The notes: a model not told the origin generated them from the letters alone. Counted from the stretch's first letter, positions 40,984 through 51,040 are shown. The stretch is 64,000 bases of DNA from Holtiella sp036655075 (GCF_036655075.1 NZ_JAVVQU010000008.1:1-64000); one strand, 5' to 3'. Translations and numbers: made by a program.

Positions 40984-43074
40984 ATGGATTTAAAAAGAGT
41001 TCCTGAATTGTTACAACTAAACACAGATAGTATGAAATATAAAAGTGGGCAAGCACTTTATATGAATCAGTGTGTATGTGGAGAGTATGCACATACAACA
41101 GAAACTGGTGCAACATTTTATGCGAATGTTAAAGATGAGTATCACCGTCAAAGCTATACGTGTATGGCAAACATTGATGCTAGAAGAGGCACTATAGAAG
41201 CAAGTTGTGATTGCCAAAGTGCGATTCATTTATCGGGAAATGCTAAAATCTGTTCCCACGTTGTGGCAACGGTTTTAAAAGGAATAGAAAGCTTAAGAAC
41301 ACAAAAAGAAGTAGACCCAGATAAAGATGGGGTAGTCTATAGTCCCATGATTCACTTGAGTATGGAACCAGCCAGAAATGGTGGCATGAAGCTACAGTTT
41401 AGTATAGAAGGAATAGAAGTAAGCGAGCAACGTAAAATCTATACTGCTTTTAAAGAAGGTAAGAAACTTTATCGCTTACAAGATGGAAGTTGCCTAGATC
41501 TTGGAGAGCCTACCCTTGTAGAAAGCTTACAATTTATTGAAATACTAGGGCTTTATAATGACTTTGAGGCTTTGACTATACCACCATCTAAGATGTTTTA
41601 TTTAGAACAATATTTAGAAGAGCATACAGCTTTCATAGAAGGGCAAGAATATGTCGCACAAGTTATGGCAAAGTCACGTAAAAAGCAAAAGGCAAATGCA
41701 GTGCCTACCCAATTACAGTCTGTATTAAGAGACTATCAGGAAAAGGGCTTTGAGTTTTTAAGTACTGTAGCGGGATACGGATTTGGAGGAATATTAGCAG
41801 ATGAGATGGGACTTGGGAAAACGTTACAAGTCATTGCCTTCTTACTCAGCCAGCAGGATAAGAAAAGTTTAATCATTACGCCAACAGCCCTTGTGTATAA
41901 CTGGAAAAAGGAATTTGAGAAGTTTGCCCCAAGTCTTAAAGTAGCTATTGTCCATGGACATAAGGAGAGAGGGCAACTCATCAATAAATACCAAGAGTAC
42001 GATGTACTACTTACCACTTATGCCACTTATAAAAACGATATAGCTTTTTATAGTGGGAAAAAGTTTGATTTTGCTATTATTGATGAAGCACAAACCATTA
42101 AGAATCCAGATGCTGTATTGACACGTACCATAAAAACCATCAAAGCTTCTGTAAAATTTGCACTCACAGGAACACCTATTGAAAATAACTTATTGGAATT
42201 ATGGTCTATCTTTGATTTTGTCATGCCAGAATATTTGTATTCTCGTTCTAAGTTCCAAAAAGTATTCATGAGTGATAACCATCAAATAGGTGCTTTAAAG
42301 GAGCTGATTAAGCCCTTCCTTTTAAGACGTACTAAAAAGGAAGTTGCGAGTCAGTTGCCAGATAAGATTGAACAAAAATTTTATGTGCCTTTAGAAGTAG
42401 AGCATGCTAGAGCGTATAGGGCCTTCACAAAGTTAGCAAAAGAAAAAGTGTTTCAAGAAGATGGAAAAGGTCTTTTAGCGTTTACCTACCTCACTAAGTT
42501 ACGTCAATTAGCACTTATGCCAGAGTGGCTTGTAAAAAACTATGCAGGTCAGAACTCAAAGCTTGAGGTGTTAGTCAACCTTATTAAAGAAGCAGAGGGG
42601 AAAAAGATTCTTGTCTTTTCACAGTTTACTAAGGTTTTAGGGCATATAGGAGAGCGTTTGCAACAAGAAGGTATTGGCTATAGCTACTTAGATGGTTCAA
42701 CTGAGGCTAAAAAGCGATTAGAGCTTGTAGACCAATTTAACGAGACGGATGACCACCAAGTCTTCCTCATTTCCTTAAAAGCAGGGGGGACTGGTTTAAA
42801 TTTAACAAGTGCAAGTATGGTTATTCACTTTGATCCATGGTGGAATCCAGCTGTTCAAGACCAAGCTACAGATAGGGCGCATCGTATTGGGCAAAGTCAA
42901 GTTGTTAATGTGATTAGCCTTATTGCAAAAGGGACAGTGGAAGAAAGAATCGTAGAGCTCCAAGAAAGTAAAAAAGAGCTGATAGAAGCTGTGATGGAAC
43001 AAGGATTAAATAATGAAGGTCTTTTGAAAAAGTTAACGACTGAAGAACTCGTTAGTTTATTTGAAATCATTTAA
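40984..43074 (+). CDS. SNF2-family helicase with N-terminal SWIM zinc finger
   Basis: 696 residues, ATG after AGAGGTGG. The SWIM pattern CDCQ...CSH lies at about residues 79-95. The helicase core starts at GGILADEMGLGKTLQV (motif I, about 263), with DEAQ (motif II), ALTGTPIENN, and the C-terminal GGTGLNLTSASMVIHFDPWWNPAVQDQATDRAHRIGQ region cut here into its motif V and VI parts. Such SWI2/SNF2 ATPases move along double-stranded DNA; bacterial members may be linked to RNA polymerase (RapA-like). Substrate unproved. Confidence 0.9.
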   Translation: MDLKRVPELLQLNTDSMKYKSGQALYMNQCVCGEYAHTTETGATFYANVKDEYHRQSYTCMANIDARRGTIEASCDCQSAIHLSGNAKICSHVVATVLKGIESLRTQKEVDPDKDGVVYSPMIHLSMEPARNGGMKLQFSIEGIEVSEQRKIYTAFKEGKKLYRLQDGSCLDLGEPTLVESLQFIEILGLYNDFEALTIPPSKMFYLEQYLEEHTAFIEGQEYVAQVMAKSRKKQKANAVPTQLQSVLRDYQEKGFEFLSTVAGYGFGGILADEMGLGKTLQVIAFLLSQQDKKSLIITPTALVYNWKKEFEKFAPSLKVAIVHGHKERGQLINKYQEYDVLLTTYATYKNDIAFYSGKKFDFAIIDEAQTIKNPDAVLTRTIKTIKASVKFALTGTPIENNLLELWSIFDFVMPEYLYSRSKFQKVFMSDNHQIGALKELIKPFLLRRTKKEVASQLPDKIEQKFYVPLEVEHARAYRAFTKLAKEKVFQEDGKGLLAFTYLTKLRQLALMPEWLVKNYAGQNSKLEVLVNLIKEAEGKKILVFSQFTKVLGHIGERLQQEGIGYSYLDGSTEAKKRLELVDQFNETDDHQVFLISLKAGGTGLNLTSASMVIHFDPWWNPAVQDQATDRAHRIGQSQVVNVISLIAKGTVEERIVELQESKKELIEAVMEQGLNNEGLLKKLTTEELVSLFEII

Positions 43075-43176
43075 CCAATAAGTGTGAGTATACGAAATGT
43101 TGCTTGCTTAAAGAAAGGGTTCATGATATAAATAATTAGAGAAGTATAATATTGATATTTTATAGGAGATAATAAT

Positions 43177-45015
43177 ATGAATAAGATAGGATTTAAAGCA
43201 GTTACAGTCATATCTATGGCAATGTTAATGGCTATGCCAGTATTTGCAAAAGAAACAACGATTAAAATTCTGCATACTAATGATGTGCATGCTAATGTAA
43301 AAGATGATGGTAAAGAGATTATCGGATTTGCTAAATTTGCTACTTTTATAGAAAATGAAAAAGCAAATGGAAATGTAGTTGTATTAGATGCAGGGGATAT
43401 GTTCCAAGGCTTGCCATTTGCAAATATGGAACAAGGCCATAGCATGGTAGATATCGTTAACCAAGTAGGATATGATGCCATGACTATTGGTAACCATGAG
43501 TTTGACTTTGGTGCAGATAACTTAATGAGCCTTATTACAAAATTAAATTACCCTGTTATTTCAGCAAATGTGCTTAAAGGGGAAGAACAAGTTGTAAAAC
43601 CTTATATTGTTAAAGACTTTGAAGATGTTAAAGTAGGTGTATTTGGTATGAGTACACCTGAAACAGCTTTCAAAACACATCCAGATAATGTAGTAGGTTA
43701 TAGCTTTGAGGATATAGTAAAAACTGCAAAAGCAACAGTAGAAACTTTAAAGGAAACAGAAAAGGTAGATGTAGTTGTGATGGTAAGTCACTTAGGCCTT
43801 GATGAAGGAGACTACACATCTGACCTTGTAGCAAAGGGTGTAGAAGGGATTGATGTGATTGTAGATGGACATAGCCATACTACACTACCAGAAGGGCGTC
43901 TAGTAGAAGAGACTCTAATTGTAAGTACAGGGACTGCGCTTAAAGATATTGGGCAAGTTGAAATTGTAGTAGAAGATGGTAAAGTTGTTTCTAAGACACC
44001 AGTACTTCTTGACTATGCGGCATTTGCTGAAGTAGCACCAAAACAAGAGATTGTAGATGCGATTGCAAAAGTAGAAGAAGCGCAAAAACCTATTTTAGAA
44101 AAAGTAGTAGGAACTACAGCAGTTAAATTAGTTGGAGACCGCGAAGTTGTAAGAACAGGTGAATCTAATCTTGGTCAATTAGCAACAAATGCAATGCTTG
44201 ACCTTACAGGGGCACAAGTTGCTATTACAAATGGTGGGGGTATCCGTGCCTCTATTGAAGCAGGCAATATTACTATGAATGATATGGTTACTGTATTCCC
44301 ATTTGGTAACACAATTATGGTGAAAGAGATGAAAGGAAGCGATATCCTTGCAGCTCTTGAATATGGTGTAGATTCTTACCCAGAGCAAAAAGGTGCATTC
44401 CCTCATACAGCAGGTATCACTTTCACACTAAATGCTTATAAAGAAGTAGGCAACAGAGTAAGTGATGTTAAAGTAGCAGGTGAAGCACTTGAACTTGATA
44501 AAATGTATACAGTAGCTACCAATGACTTTATGGCAGCGGGTGGAGACGGTTACACAATGTTTGAAGCCTACCCAATCAAAGCAGAATACAATACTTTAAT
44601 GGATACACTATTGGCTTTTGTTGAAAAATTAGGTACAGTAGAAGGCAAGTTTGAAGCGCGTATGAACGTAGTAGCAGAAGCTTCAGCAGGAGAAGTAATT
44701 CCTGCAACACCAGTTGTACCAGGGGTAGAAGTGCCAGCTGAAAAAATTGAAACTGAAAAAGAAGTAGCCCTTAGAGCTTACTTACAAAACAAAGGTTTCA
44801 AAGTGACTTTTGATGATGTAAACAAAATCGTTACAGCACAAAAAGAAGCTACAGTATTAACTTTCACATCAAATAGTAAAGCCTATACAGCAAAAGATGC
44901 AGATTCTAATGAAACAGGTGAGTTAAGTATTGCTTTAGCAGTAAAAGAAAATGTAACTTACATTAACCCAGCAGAAGTAGATGCAATCTTAGCTAAATTA
45001 GCACCAGCAGCTTAA
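43177..45015 (+). CDS. Secreted 5'-nucleotidase/UshA-type metallophosphoesterase
   Basis: 612 residues, ATG after TAGGAGA. The signal peptide ends near PVFA-K. The catalytic domain has ILHTNDVHAN, DAGDMFQG, IGNHEFDFG, VSHLG and DGHSHT; the 5'-nucleotidase C-terminal domain follows (NGGGIRASI, FPFGNT, AAGGDGY). The last 90 residues form a stalk-like domain that could hold it in the wall. It would release phosphate and nucleosides from extracellular nucleotides, a supply that fits with the purine uptake genes elsewhere in the window. Confidence 0.92.
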   Translation: MNKIGFKAVTVISMAMLMAMPVFAKETTIKILHTNDVHANVKDDGKEIIGFAKFATFIENEKANGNVVVLDAGDMFQGLPFANMEQGHSMVDIVNQVGYDAMTIGNHEFDFGADNLMSLITKLNYPVISANVLKGEEQVVKPYIVKDFEDVKVGVFGMSTPETAFKTHPDNVVGYSFEDIVKTAKATVETLKETEKVDVVVMVSHLGLDEGDYTSDLVAKGVEGIDVIVDGHSHTTLPEGRLVEETLIVSTGTALKDIGQVEIVVEDGKVVSKTPVLLDYAAFAEVAPKQEIVDAIAKVEEAQKPILEKVVGTTAVKLVGDREVVRTGESNLGQLATNAMLDLTGAQVAITNGGGIRASIEAGNITMNDMVTVFPFGNTIMVKEMKGSDILAALEYGVDSYPEQKGAFPHTAGITFTLNAYKEVGNRVSDVKVAGEALELDKMYTVATNDFMAAGGDGYTMFEAYPIKAEYNTLMDTLLAFVEKLGTVEGKFEARMNVVAEASAGEVIPATPVVPGVEVPAEKIETEKEVALRAYLQNKGFKVTFDDVNKIVTAQKEATVLTFTSNSKAYTAKDADSNETGELSIALAVKENVTYINPAEVDAILAKLAPAA

Positions 45016-45078
45016 GTCTAGTTGACAAGATGTGATGAAGATAGTATCTCATTCTACATAAATAATCCGATTTGAAAA

Positions 45079-45134
45079 TTATATAAAAAGAAAGAGGTTA
45101 TTGCCTAGGCAATAACCTCTTTCTTTTTATATAA
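45079..45134. terminator. 27-bp perfect palindrome, bidirectional terminator
   Basis: The arms 45079-45105 and 45108-45134 are exact reverse complements over 27 bases with a 2-base centre (TA). The A-rich start and T-rich end allow it to stop transcription in both directions between the convergent nucleotidase and symporter genes. Confidence 0.92.
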
Positions 45135-45164
45135 TTTTCTTCATGCATCTACTAGAATGAAGTA

Positions 45165-46433
45165 TTAATCTAAGTGGACAGTAGGTGTATTATACACCGA
45201 TTCATCAAACTCATTTTCTTGTTTTGCAATAAGGATTGTACATACGTTATCCCCTGCTACGTTAATCCCTGTACGAATCATATCTAAGATTCTATCAATA
45301 CCCATAATAAGGGCAATGCCTTCAACAGGAAGATTTACAGAAGCCAGTACCATAGTAAGCATAACAAGACCTACACCAGGTACACCAGCAGTTCCGATAG
45401 AAGCAAGAACAGCTGTTAAGATGACCATAATATAGTCGCCAAATCCTAGTGGAATACCGTAGATTTGAGCAATGAATACGACTGCAACCCCTTGCATAAT
45501 AGCTGTTCCATCCATGTTGATAGTAGCACCTAGAGGGAGTGTGAAGGAACTTACGCGTTTAGATACACCAAATTGTTTATCTGAAGATTCAAGTGAAAGG
45601 GGTAGTGCAGCACTTGAAGATGCAGTTGAGAAGCAAAGGTTAAAAATAGGCATAAACTTTTTCACAAATACTTTTGGGTTAAGCTTTCCGATAAATACAA
45701 GCATACCTAGGTAAACAATGAAGAATTGAATGCCAAGTGCAAGTAAAATACAAGCAGCATACTTAACTAGTGGCATAAGGGCAGAAAAGCCAAAAGTTGC
45801 AAAGGTTGTAGCAACTAGAGCAAATACACCATAAGGCGCAAATTGCATAATGAGTGTTACGAGTTTAAGAAAGACTTCATTTAAGCCTTCAAAAAGACGA
45901 AGGACAGGTTCAGCTTTTTCGCCAACAAGTGTAATACTAATGCCGACAATAACAGCAAAGAATAAAACACCGAGTACGTTTCCATCGGCAAAGGCCATGA
46001 AAATGTTAGTTGGAATGATTTGAAGTAAGGTATCAATAAAGTTTATAGAAGTAACTTCGGATATACCTTGTCCGAGAACAACACTGTTTAAATCAATTCC
46101 AATACCTGGTTTGATAATGTTAGAAACTGTAAGTGCAACTACAATAGCAAGAGCAGTAGTTGCTACATAGAAAATCATTGTTTTACTTCCTATACGACCA
46201 ACCTTTTTGATATCATCTAAAGAGGCTGTAGCATAGACGATAGATACAAAGATAAGTGGTACAACAAGTAATTTAATAGCATTTAGGAAACCTGTTCCAA
46301 GTAATTTGAGTATGCCATCTAGCATTAATGTTTGCTTAATGAGTGGTGAGGTAATAGTAGAAAGGACTACTCCAAATACGGCACCGAGAATAAGCGCTAG
46401 AAGGATTTTCGTTGTTAAATTCATTTTTTTCAT
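45165..46433 (-). CDS. DAACS-family Na+/H+-dicarboxylate/amino-acid symporter
   Basis: 422 residues from ATG 46433, seven bases after AGGAGG. Motifs: CFSTASSSAALPLSLE (Ser-rich loop), INMDGTAIMQGVAV and the terminal GIDRILDMIRTGINVAGD, the glutamate/aspartate or C4-dicarboxylate transporter signature. Unlike the member at 30320 there is no PyrR-like leader. Confidence 0.9.
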   Translation of the reverse strand: MKKMNLTTKILLALILGAVFGVVLSTITSPLIKQTLMLDGILKLLGTGFLNAIKLLVVPLIFVSIVYATASLDDIKKVGRIGSKTMIFYVATTALAIVVALTVSNIIKPGIGIDLNSVVLGQGISEVTSINFIDTLLQIIPTNIFMAFADGNVLGVLFFAVIVGISITLVGEKAEPVLRLFEGLNEVFLKLVTLIMQFAPYGVFALVATTFATFGFSALMPLVKYAACILLALGIQFFIVYLGMLVFIGKLNPKVFVKKFMPIFNLCFSTASSSAALPLSLESSDKQFGVSKRVSSFTLPLGATINMDGTAIMQGVAVVFIAQIYGIPLGFGDYIMVILTAVLASIGTAGVPGVGLVMLTMVLASVNLPVEGIALIMGIDRILDMIRTGINVAGDNVCTILIAKQENEFDESVYNTPTVHLD

Positions 46434-46528
46434 CTGTATACCTCCTAAGATGTCATATGTATAGGGTAACATAAAAATAGATTGTATACAAGTATTTAGG
46501 ATTGAGATAAAGTTATAGATAAAAATAA

Positions 46529-46568
46529 AGTAGATAGTATTCTACGGTATTTTAGAATACTATCTACT
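46529..46568 (-). terminator. Terminator of the minus-strand pair 48350-46579
   Basis: A 16-bp perfect stem (46529-46544 with 46553-46568); on the minus strand it is followed by TTTATTTTTA. Confidence 0.85.
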
Positions 46569-46578
46569 GATAGTTACT

Positions 46579-47037
46579 TTATATAAGGATATGTTCACTA
46601 CGTTCTTTTGCTTCACTAATCGTTGTACGTACATCGCGTAAAACTTTTGAAAGATTATCTAGACATTCTTTATCCACATTGTAGTTGAGGAAGAACTCTT
46701 CAATTTCTTTGCTTGTAATTTGAATCATATTGGTGGTATCAATGAACTGAGTGAAGTTGTGACTGAGATGGGCATTGTTAAACTTAGCCAAATCTCGTTT
46801 AATAAATTCCACTACTTGTTCTTGATCTGAGAAGATACCCTCCGGAATGGGATAGGGTTTGATACGTTGGAGGAAATATTTGTTCTTTGCATTAATGTTG
46901 TAACAATAGGAGACCTCAGTACCACTTGAATCAAAAGATACAAAGTACATAATTCCCTGTACTTGTTGTATATCTTTGGCACCTAGACAACGTAGCCTAG
47001 CTTCAATCGTATCTCCTTTAACAGAGTTGACATTCAT
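46579..47037 (-). CDS. Small protein of unknown function, downstream of ion transporter
   Basis: 152 residues. The start ATG 47037 has an AAAGGATG site in front. It has a beta-rich first half (GIMYFVSFDSSGTEVSYCYNI) and a helical end; no signal or membrane segment. It follows the ArsB/NhaD-type gene after 44 bases and shares its terminator, so it is probably cotranscribed. No family recognised. Confidence 0.7.
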   Translation of the reverse strand: MNVNSVKGDTIEARLRCLGAKDIQQVQGIMYFVSFDSSGTEVSYCYNINAKNKYFLQRIKPYPIPEGIFSDQEQVVEFIKRDLAKFNNAHLSHNFTQFIDTTNMIQITSKEIEEFFLNYNVDKECLDNLSKVLRDVRTTISEAKERSEHILI

Positions 47038-47081
47038 TTAGACACATCCTTTCTTGAAAAACTTTAAGAACTACTTCTATT

Positions 47082-48350
47082 TTACGCAAAACGAATGAAT
47101 AGGTAAAGTGTTGCAATACAAATAGATAGAAGCATAAGTGGAAAACCCACCTTGAAGTATTTCCCAAAGGTTAGTTTGTAACCGTTCTTTTCACCAATAT
47201 TAGCAAGAACAACATTGGCAGAAGCTCCAATGAGCGTTCCATTTCCGCCTAAGCAAGCGCCGAGAGATATAGCCCACCAAAGGGGAAAGATATCAATACC
47301 TTGGTTGCCCATTGTAAGCACTAATGGGATGAGGGTTGCCACAAATGGAATATTGTCTAAGAAAGCAGATACGATGGCAGATAGCCAAAGTAATACAATC
47401 ATAGTCATAACAGGATTGCCAGCAGTAAGATTAATCAATGTATTTGCCAGTTTATGGATCAAGCCTACTTGTTCAAGGCCTCCTACAAGGACAAATAAAC
47501 TGATGAAAAAGGCTATAGTAGGCCATTCAATACTCGTCATAATCTCTTCAACATCTTGTTTTCCAATAAGTAACATGACAACAGCACCTGTAAGTGCTAC
47601 TGTACTTGACTCAATATGGAAAGTCTGATGCGTGATGAATCCAAATAAAATGAATCCCATAACAACAATACTTTTAATGAGTAAACTCTTATCTTTAATG
47701 GTTTTACGTTCATCAAGAGATAAAATTTCTTTTTTATAAACATCATCTACAACAAGCTGTTTATGATATAAGAAATATAAGAGTGTGAGTGTGATAATTA
47801 AGATAACAACGGCACATGGGGCTGTATATATTAAGAAGTCGTTGAACCCAAATCCGGCAGCACTACCAATCATAATATTAGGAGGATCCCCGATAAGTGT
47901 TGCAGTACCACCTATATTAGAGGCTAGAATTTCTGTAATTAAAAAGGGGATAGGATTGAGTGACAAAATCTGTGTAATAACCAAGGTCATAGGACCAATC
48001 AGGAGGACTGTGGTAACATTATCTAAAGTAGCAGATAAGACAGCTGTAATAATGGCAAAGCTTAAAAGAATTTTCCAAGCATCTCCTTTAGCCTTTTTTG
48101 CAGTAAAAATAGCAATGTACTCAAAAAGTCCTGAATTTTTAACAACAGACACGAAAAGCATCATTCCAATTAGGACGCCAATAGTATTAAAGTCAATATA
48201 GCTGATGACTTTATTAGAAGGGATAATTCTTAAAAGAACCATAAGTAAGGCACCACTCATAGCTGCAACAGTACGATCAATCTTTTCCGTCATGACAAAA
48301 AACATCACTAAAAGGAAAATAAGGAGCGCAATAATTTGAGTAAAATTCAT
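47082..48350 (-). CDS. ArsB/NhaD (SLC13-like) ion transporter
   Basis: 422 residues, ATG nine bases after AAAGGAG. About eleven membrane segments; ASNIGGTATLIGDPPNIMIGSAAG and the second, matching LGACLGGNGTLIGASANVV repeat are hallmark motifs of the ArsB/NhaD ion transporter superfamily. Substrate could be arsenite, Na+ or a carboxylate; no arsenic genes are adjacent, so Na+/H+ exchange or anion transport is preferred. Confidence 0.88.
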   Translation of the reverse strand: MNFTQIIALLIFLLVMFFVMTEKIDRTVAAMSGALLMVLLRIIPSNKVISYIDFNTIGVLIGMMLFVSVVKNSGLFEYIAIFTAKKAKGDAWKILLSFAIITAVLSATLDNVTTVLLIGPMTLVITQILSLNPIPFLITEILASNIGGTATLIGDPPNIMIGSAAGFGFNDFLIYTAPCAVVILIITLTLLYFLYHKQLVVDDVYKKEILSLDERKTIKDKSLLIKSIVVMGFILFGFITHQTFHIESSTVALTGAVVMLLIGKQDVEEIMTSIEWPTIAFFISLFVLVGGLEQVGLIHKLANTLINLTAGNPVMTMIVLLWLSAIVSAFLDNIPFVATLIPLVLTMGNQGIDIFPLWWAISLGACLGGNGTLIGASANVVLANIGEKNGYKLTFGKYFKVGFPLMLLSICIATLYLFIRFA

Positions 48351-48589
48351 GAAGAAGGACTCCTTTCGAGTTCAAATCAAACTTAAATAAATCGATAGTC
48401 ATAATATGCCTCAAAAACAAGAAAAACAATGCATCATTTGTAAGAAGATAATGGAAGATTAAAAGAAAGCATTAAAAGAAAGATTTATATAAGGGAACCT
48501 TTTATATCATTTAAAGCGTATAAGAACAAATGAGTTTGATTAACCTATCTATTAAGTAAGTGAAACTTTCAAGAAGGTGAGGCAAGTCT

Positions 48590-50398
48590 ATGAAGAAAAA
48601 TATGAAAAAGAATATGAGAAGAGTAAGCAAAGTTATTAAACGTATACCGTTTACAAAACCAGAACCAATTAAAAAGCAAAATAATGTGGCTTGGTGGTTA
48701 CTAGGTTCAGCAGTGGGTGCGGCAACTATTGCAGCGCTGAGTATGAAGAAAAAAGATAGTTATAAGAAGGATTCAACAACTATGAAAGTACCGCTTAGAC
48801 ATTTTCCTTACGAGTATGGAGATAGACAAGTGTACTTTGTTGGAGGAGGACTAGGTAGTTTAGCTGGGGCAGCCTATTTAATTCGTGACTGTGGCTTCAA
48901 AGGTGAAAATATTCATATTATAGAAGGATTGCACATTTTAGGTGGGAGCAATGATGGTGCAGGGGATGTAAGTCAAGGTTTTGTATGTCGTGGTGGACGC
49001 ATGCTTAATGAAGAAACTTATGAAAACTTCTGGGAACTCTTTGCAACAATTCCATCACTTGATATGCCGGGAATGAGCGTAACAGAAGAGATTCTTAACT
49101 TTGATCATCTTCATCCAACCCATGCTCAAGCTAGACTGATTGACAAACATGGGCGTATTTTAGATGTTAAGAGCATGGGCTTTAGTCAAGCTGATCGTTT
49201 AGCACTTGGTAAACTTATGATTACACCAGAAGAAAAATTAGATGATATGACAATTGAAGGCTGGTTTGCACAGACACCTCATTTCTTCTCAACTAACTTC
49301 TGGTATATGTGGCAAACTACTTTTGCCTTCCAAAAATGGTCTAGTTTATTTGAATTTAAACGTTATATGGAACGTATGATTTTTGAGTTTTCACGTATAG
49401 AAACATTAGAAGGGGTTACACGTACACCTTACAATCAATATGAGTCTGTGATTGTACCTATTAAAGCATACCTAGATGAGTACGGTGTAGATTTTAGTAT
49501 CAATGCAATAGTGACAGATATTAATTTTTCTAAGGGAGAAGGGATTACAGCAGATGCTATTCATATTGAAGATGCAGAAGGTAAAAAAGTCATTAGCCTT
49601 CGCCCAAGTGATATCTGCATTATGACAAATGGCTGTATGACAGATAATGCTAGACTTGGAGATTTTAATACGCCAGCGGCTTATGACCCACACAAACCTA
49701 TATCAGGGGAACTTTGGGCAAAAGTAGCTAGCAAGAAACCAGGGCTTGGTAATCCAGCACCATTCTTTGCCCATCCAGAGGAGACAAACTGGGAGTCCTT
49801 TACTGTAACTTGTAAAGGCAATAGTCTACTTAAAATGATTGAACAATTTTCAAGCAATGTTCCAGGTAGTGGTGCATTGATGACCTTTAAAGATTCTAAT
49901 TGGCTTATGAGTATCGTTGTTGCAGCGCAGCCACACTTTAAAAACCAACCATTGGATACAACTATTTTCTGGGGATATGGTATTTATACTGACAAAGTGG
50001 GTAACTATGTGAAAAAGACAATGCGTGAATGTACAGGTAAAGAGATTCTTATAGAATTACTCCATCACTTGCACTTTGAAAGTGATCAAGATATCATTAT
50101 GGATTCTATTGTCAATGTGATTCCATGTATGATGCCTTATATTGATGCTCAATTCCAACCAAGAAAGATGACAGACCGTCCACAAGTTGTACCAGAAGGG
50201 TCTACTAACTTTGCTATGATTAGTCAATTTGTAGAGATTCCAGAAGACATGGTCTTTACAGAGGAGTATTCTGTGCGTGCGGCACGTATAGCAGTCTATA
50301 AGCTCTTAGATGTTACAGACAAACAAATTTGTCCGGTTACCTCTTATAAAAAAGATCCTAAAATACTCAAAGATGCTTTGAAAACTTCATATAGATAA
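48590..50398 (+). CDS. ohyA: Oleate hydratase with N-terminal membrane anchor
   Basis: 602 residues, ATG after AAGGTGAGG. The FAD-binding motif VYFVGGGLGSLAGAAYL lies near residue 80, followed by GGSNDGAGD and CRGGRMLNEETYENFWEL, all typical of the 67-kDa myosin-cross-reactive antigen family that adds water to oleic acid. A Lys/Arg-rich start and a membrane segment (WWLLGSAVGAATIAALSM, about residues 37-54) precede the enzyme; most relatives lack such an anchor. The predicted role is detoxification of unsaturated fatty acids, with FAD, at the membrane. Confidence 0.92.
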   Translation: MKKNMKKNMRRVSKVIKRIPFTKPEPIKKQNNVAWWLLGSAVGAATIAALSMKKKDSYKKDSTTMKVPLRHFPYEYGDRQVYFVGGGLGSLAGAAYLIRDCGFKGENIHIIEGLHILGGSNDGAGDVSQGFVCRGGRMLNEETYENFWELFATIPSLDMPGMSVTEEILNFDHLHPTHAQARLIDKHGRILDVKSMGFSQADRLALGKLMITPEEKLDDMTIEGWFAQTPHFFSTNFWYMWQTTFAFQKWSSLFEFKRYMERMIFEFSRIETLEGVTRTPYNQYESVIVPIKAYLDEYGVDFSINAIVTDINFSKGEGITADAIHIEDAEGKKVISLRPSDICIMTNGCMTDNARLGDFNTPAAYDPHKPISGELWAKVASKKPGLGNPAPFFAHPEETNWESFTVTCKGNSLLKMIEQFSSNVPGSGALMTFKDSNWLMSIVVAAQPHFKNQPLDTTIFWGYGIYTDKVGNYVKKTMRECTGKEILIELLHHLHFESDQDIIMDSIVNVIPCMMPYIDAQFQPRKMTDRPQVVPEGSTNFAMISQFVEIPEDMVFTEEYSVRAARIAVYKLLDVTDKQICPVTSYKKDPKILKDALKTSYR

Positions 50399-50404
50399 AA
50401 CAAA

Positions 50405-50428
50405 AGGAGGTGTTAGATAACACCTCCT
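50405..50428 (-). terminator. Terminator of the 39-residue gene
   Basis: AGGAGGTGTT (50405-50414) pairs with AACACCTCCT (50419-50428); only on the minus strand is it followed by a T run (TTTTGTTTTA). Confidence 0.7.
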
Positions 50429-50447
50429 AAAAATATGTATAAAAAAC

Positions 50448-50567
50448 TTATTTATTACGTACGATATAAACAGATTGTTGAATGTCAGTTAACGATGCAT
50501 CACCATAAATTTTAATAAGTAGCTCAATTTGTTTTAAGACTTCACGAATATTTCCCGTTACACTCAT
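50448..50567 (-). CDS. 39-residue protein of unknown function
   Basis: ATG 50567 follows AAGGAGAG and opens 39 codons: MSVTGNIREVLKQIELLIKI, then YGDASLTDIQQSVYIVRNK, stop 50448-50450. The first half is an amphipathic helix. A minus-strand terminator lies 20 bases downstream. The good ribosome site, the clean terminator and the amino-acid-like composition support a real small gene. No family recognised. Confidence 0.6.
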   Translation of the reverse strand: MSVTGNIREVLKQIELLIKIYGDASLTDIQQSVYIVRNK

Positions 50568-50701
50568 GATTAAACTCTCCTTTAAACTTAATATTAATGA
50601 CATTATACTACAAAAAGAACAAATGTTCTATGGTTTTTTTAGACAATAAATGATAAATTTCTGTTATAATAAATATAGAGTATGAATAGAGGAGAATTAT
50701 T

Positions 50702-50899
50702 ATGATTACATTAAAACAACTAAAAGAAGAAATTCTAACTTATGATATTATTAATTTTGTTGATGAAACAGGTAAACATATTGAATGTGTAGAGGTAACT
50801 TTAGCAGATCGTATTATAGATGTTTATATGGATACTAAAGAAGTAAATATTGGAATATTAGCAAGGAAAATTTTAGAAGAAGGGCTTTATGAAATGTAA
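50702..50899 (+). CDS. 65-residue protein of unknown function
   Basis: ATG 50702 follows AGAGGAG. The sequence MITLKQLKEEILTYDIINFV continues with a beta-strand-like middle and ends ILARKILEEGLYEM. Acidic, soluble, no motif. It is divergent from the 39-residue gene and followed by the hairpin at 50961. Confidence 0.65.
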   Translation: MITLKQLKEEILTYDIINFVDETGKHIECVEVTLADRIIDVYMDTKEVNIGILARKILEEGLYEM

Positions 50900-50960
50900 G
50901 AACTACTTGACAACATATTCAAAATAGTTTATAGTAAAGAAGCAATGAATATGTATTTTA

Positions 50961-51040
50961 TAAACTTCACATATGATCAGAGATTATATAAATGCATTAT
51001 TATTGATTCTATAATCTTTGATGATGTGTGAAGTTTTTAT
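50961..51040 (+). terminator. Long hairpin ahead of the cold-shock gene
   Basis: AAACTTCAC (50962-50970) pairs with GTGAAGTTT (51028-51036) with further inner pairing around GATTATA/TATAATC, then a T-rich tail. It is either the terminator of the 65-residue gene or a cold-responsive leader element. Confidence 0.6.
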
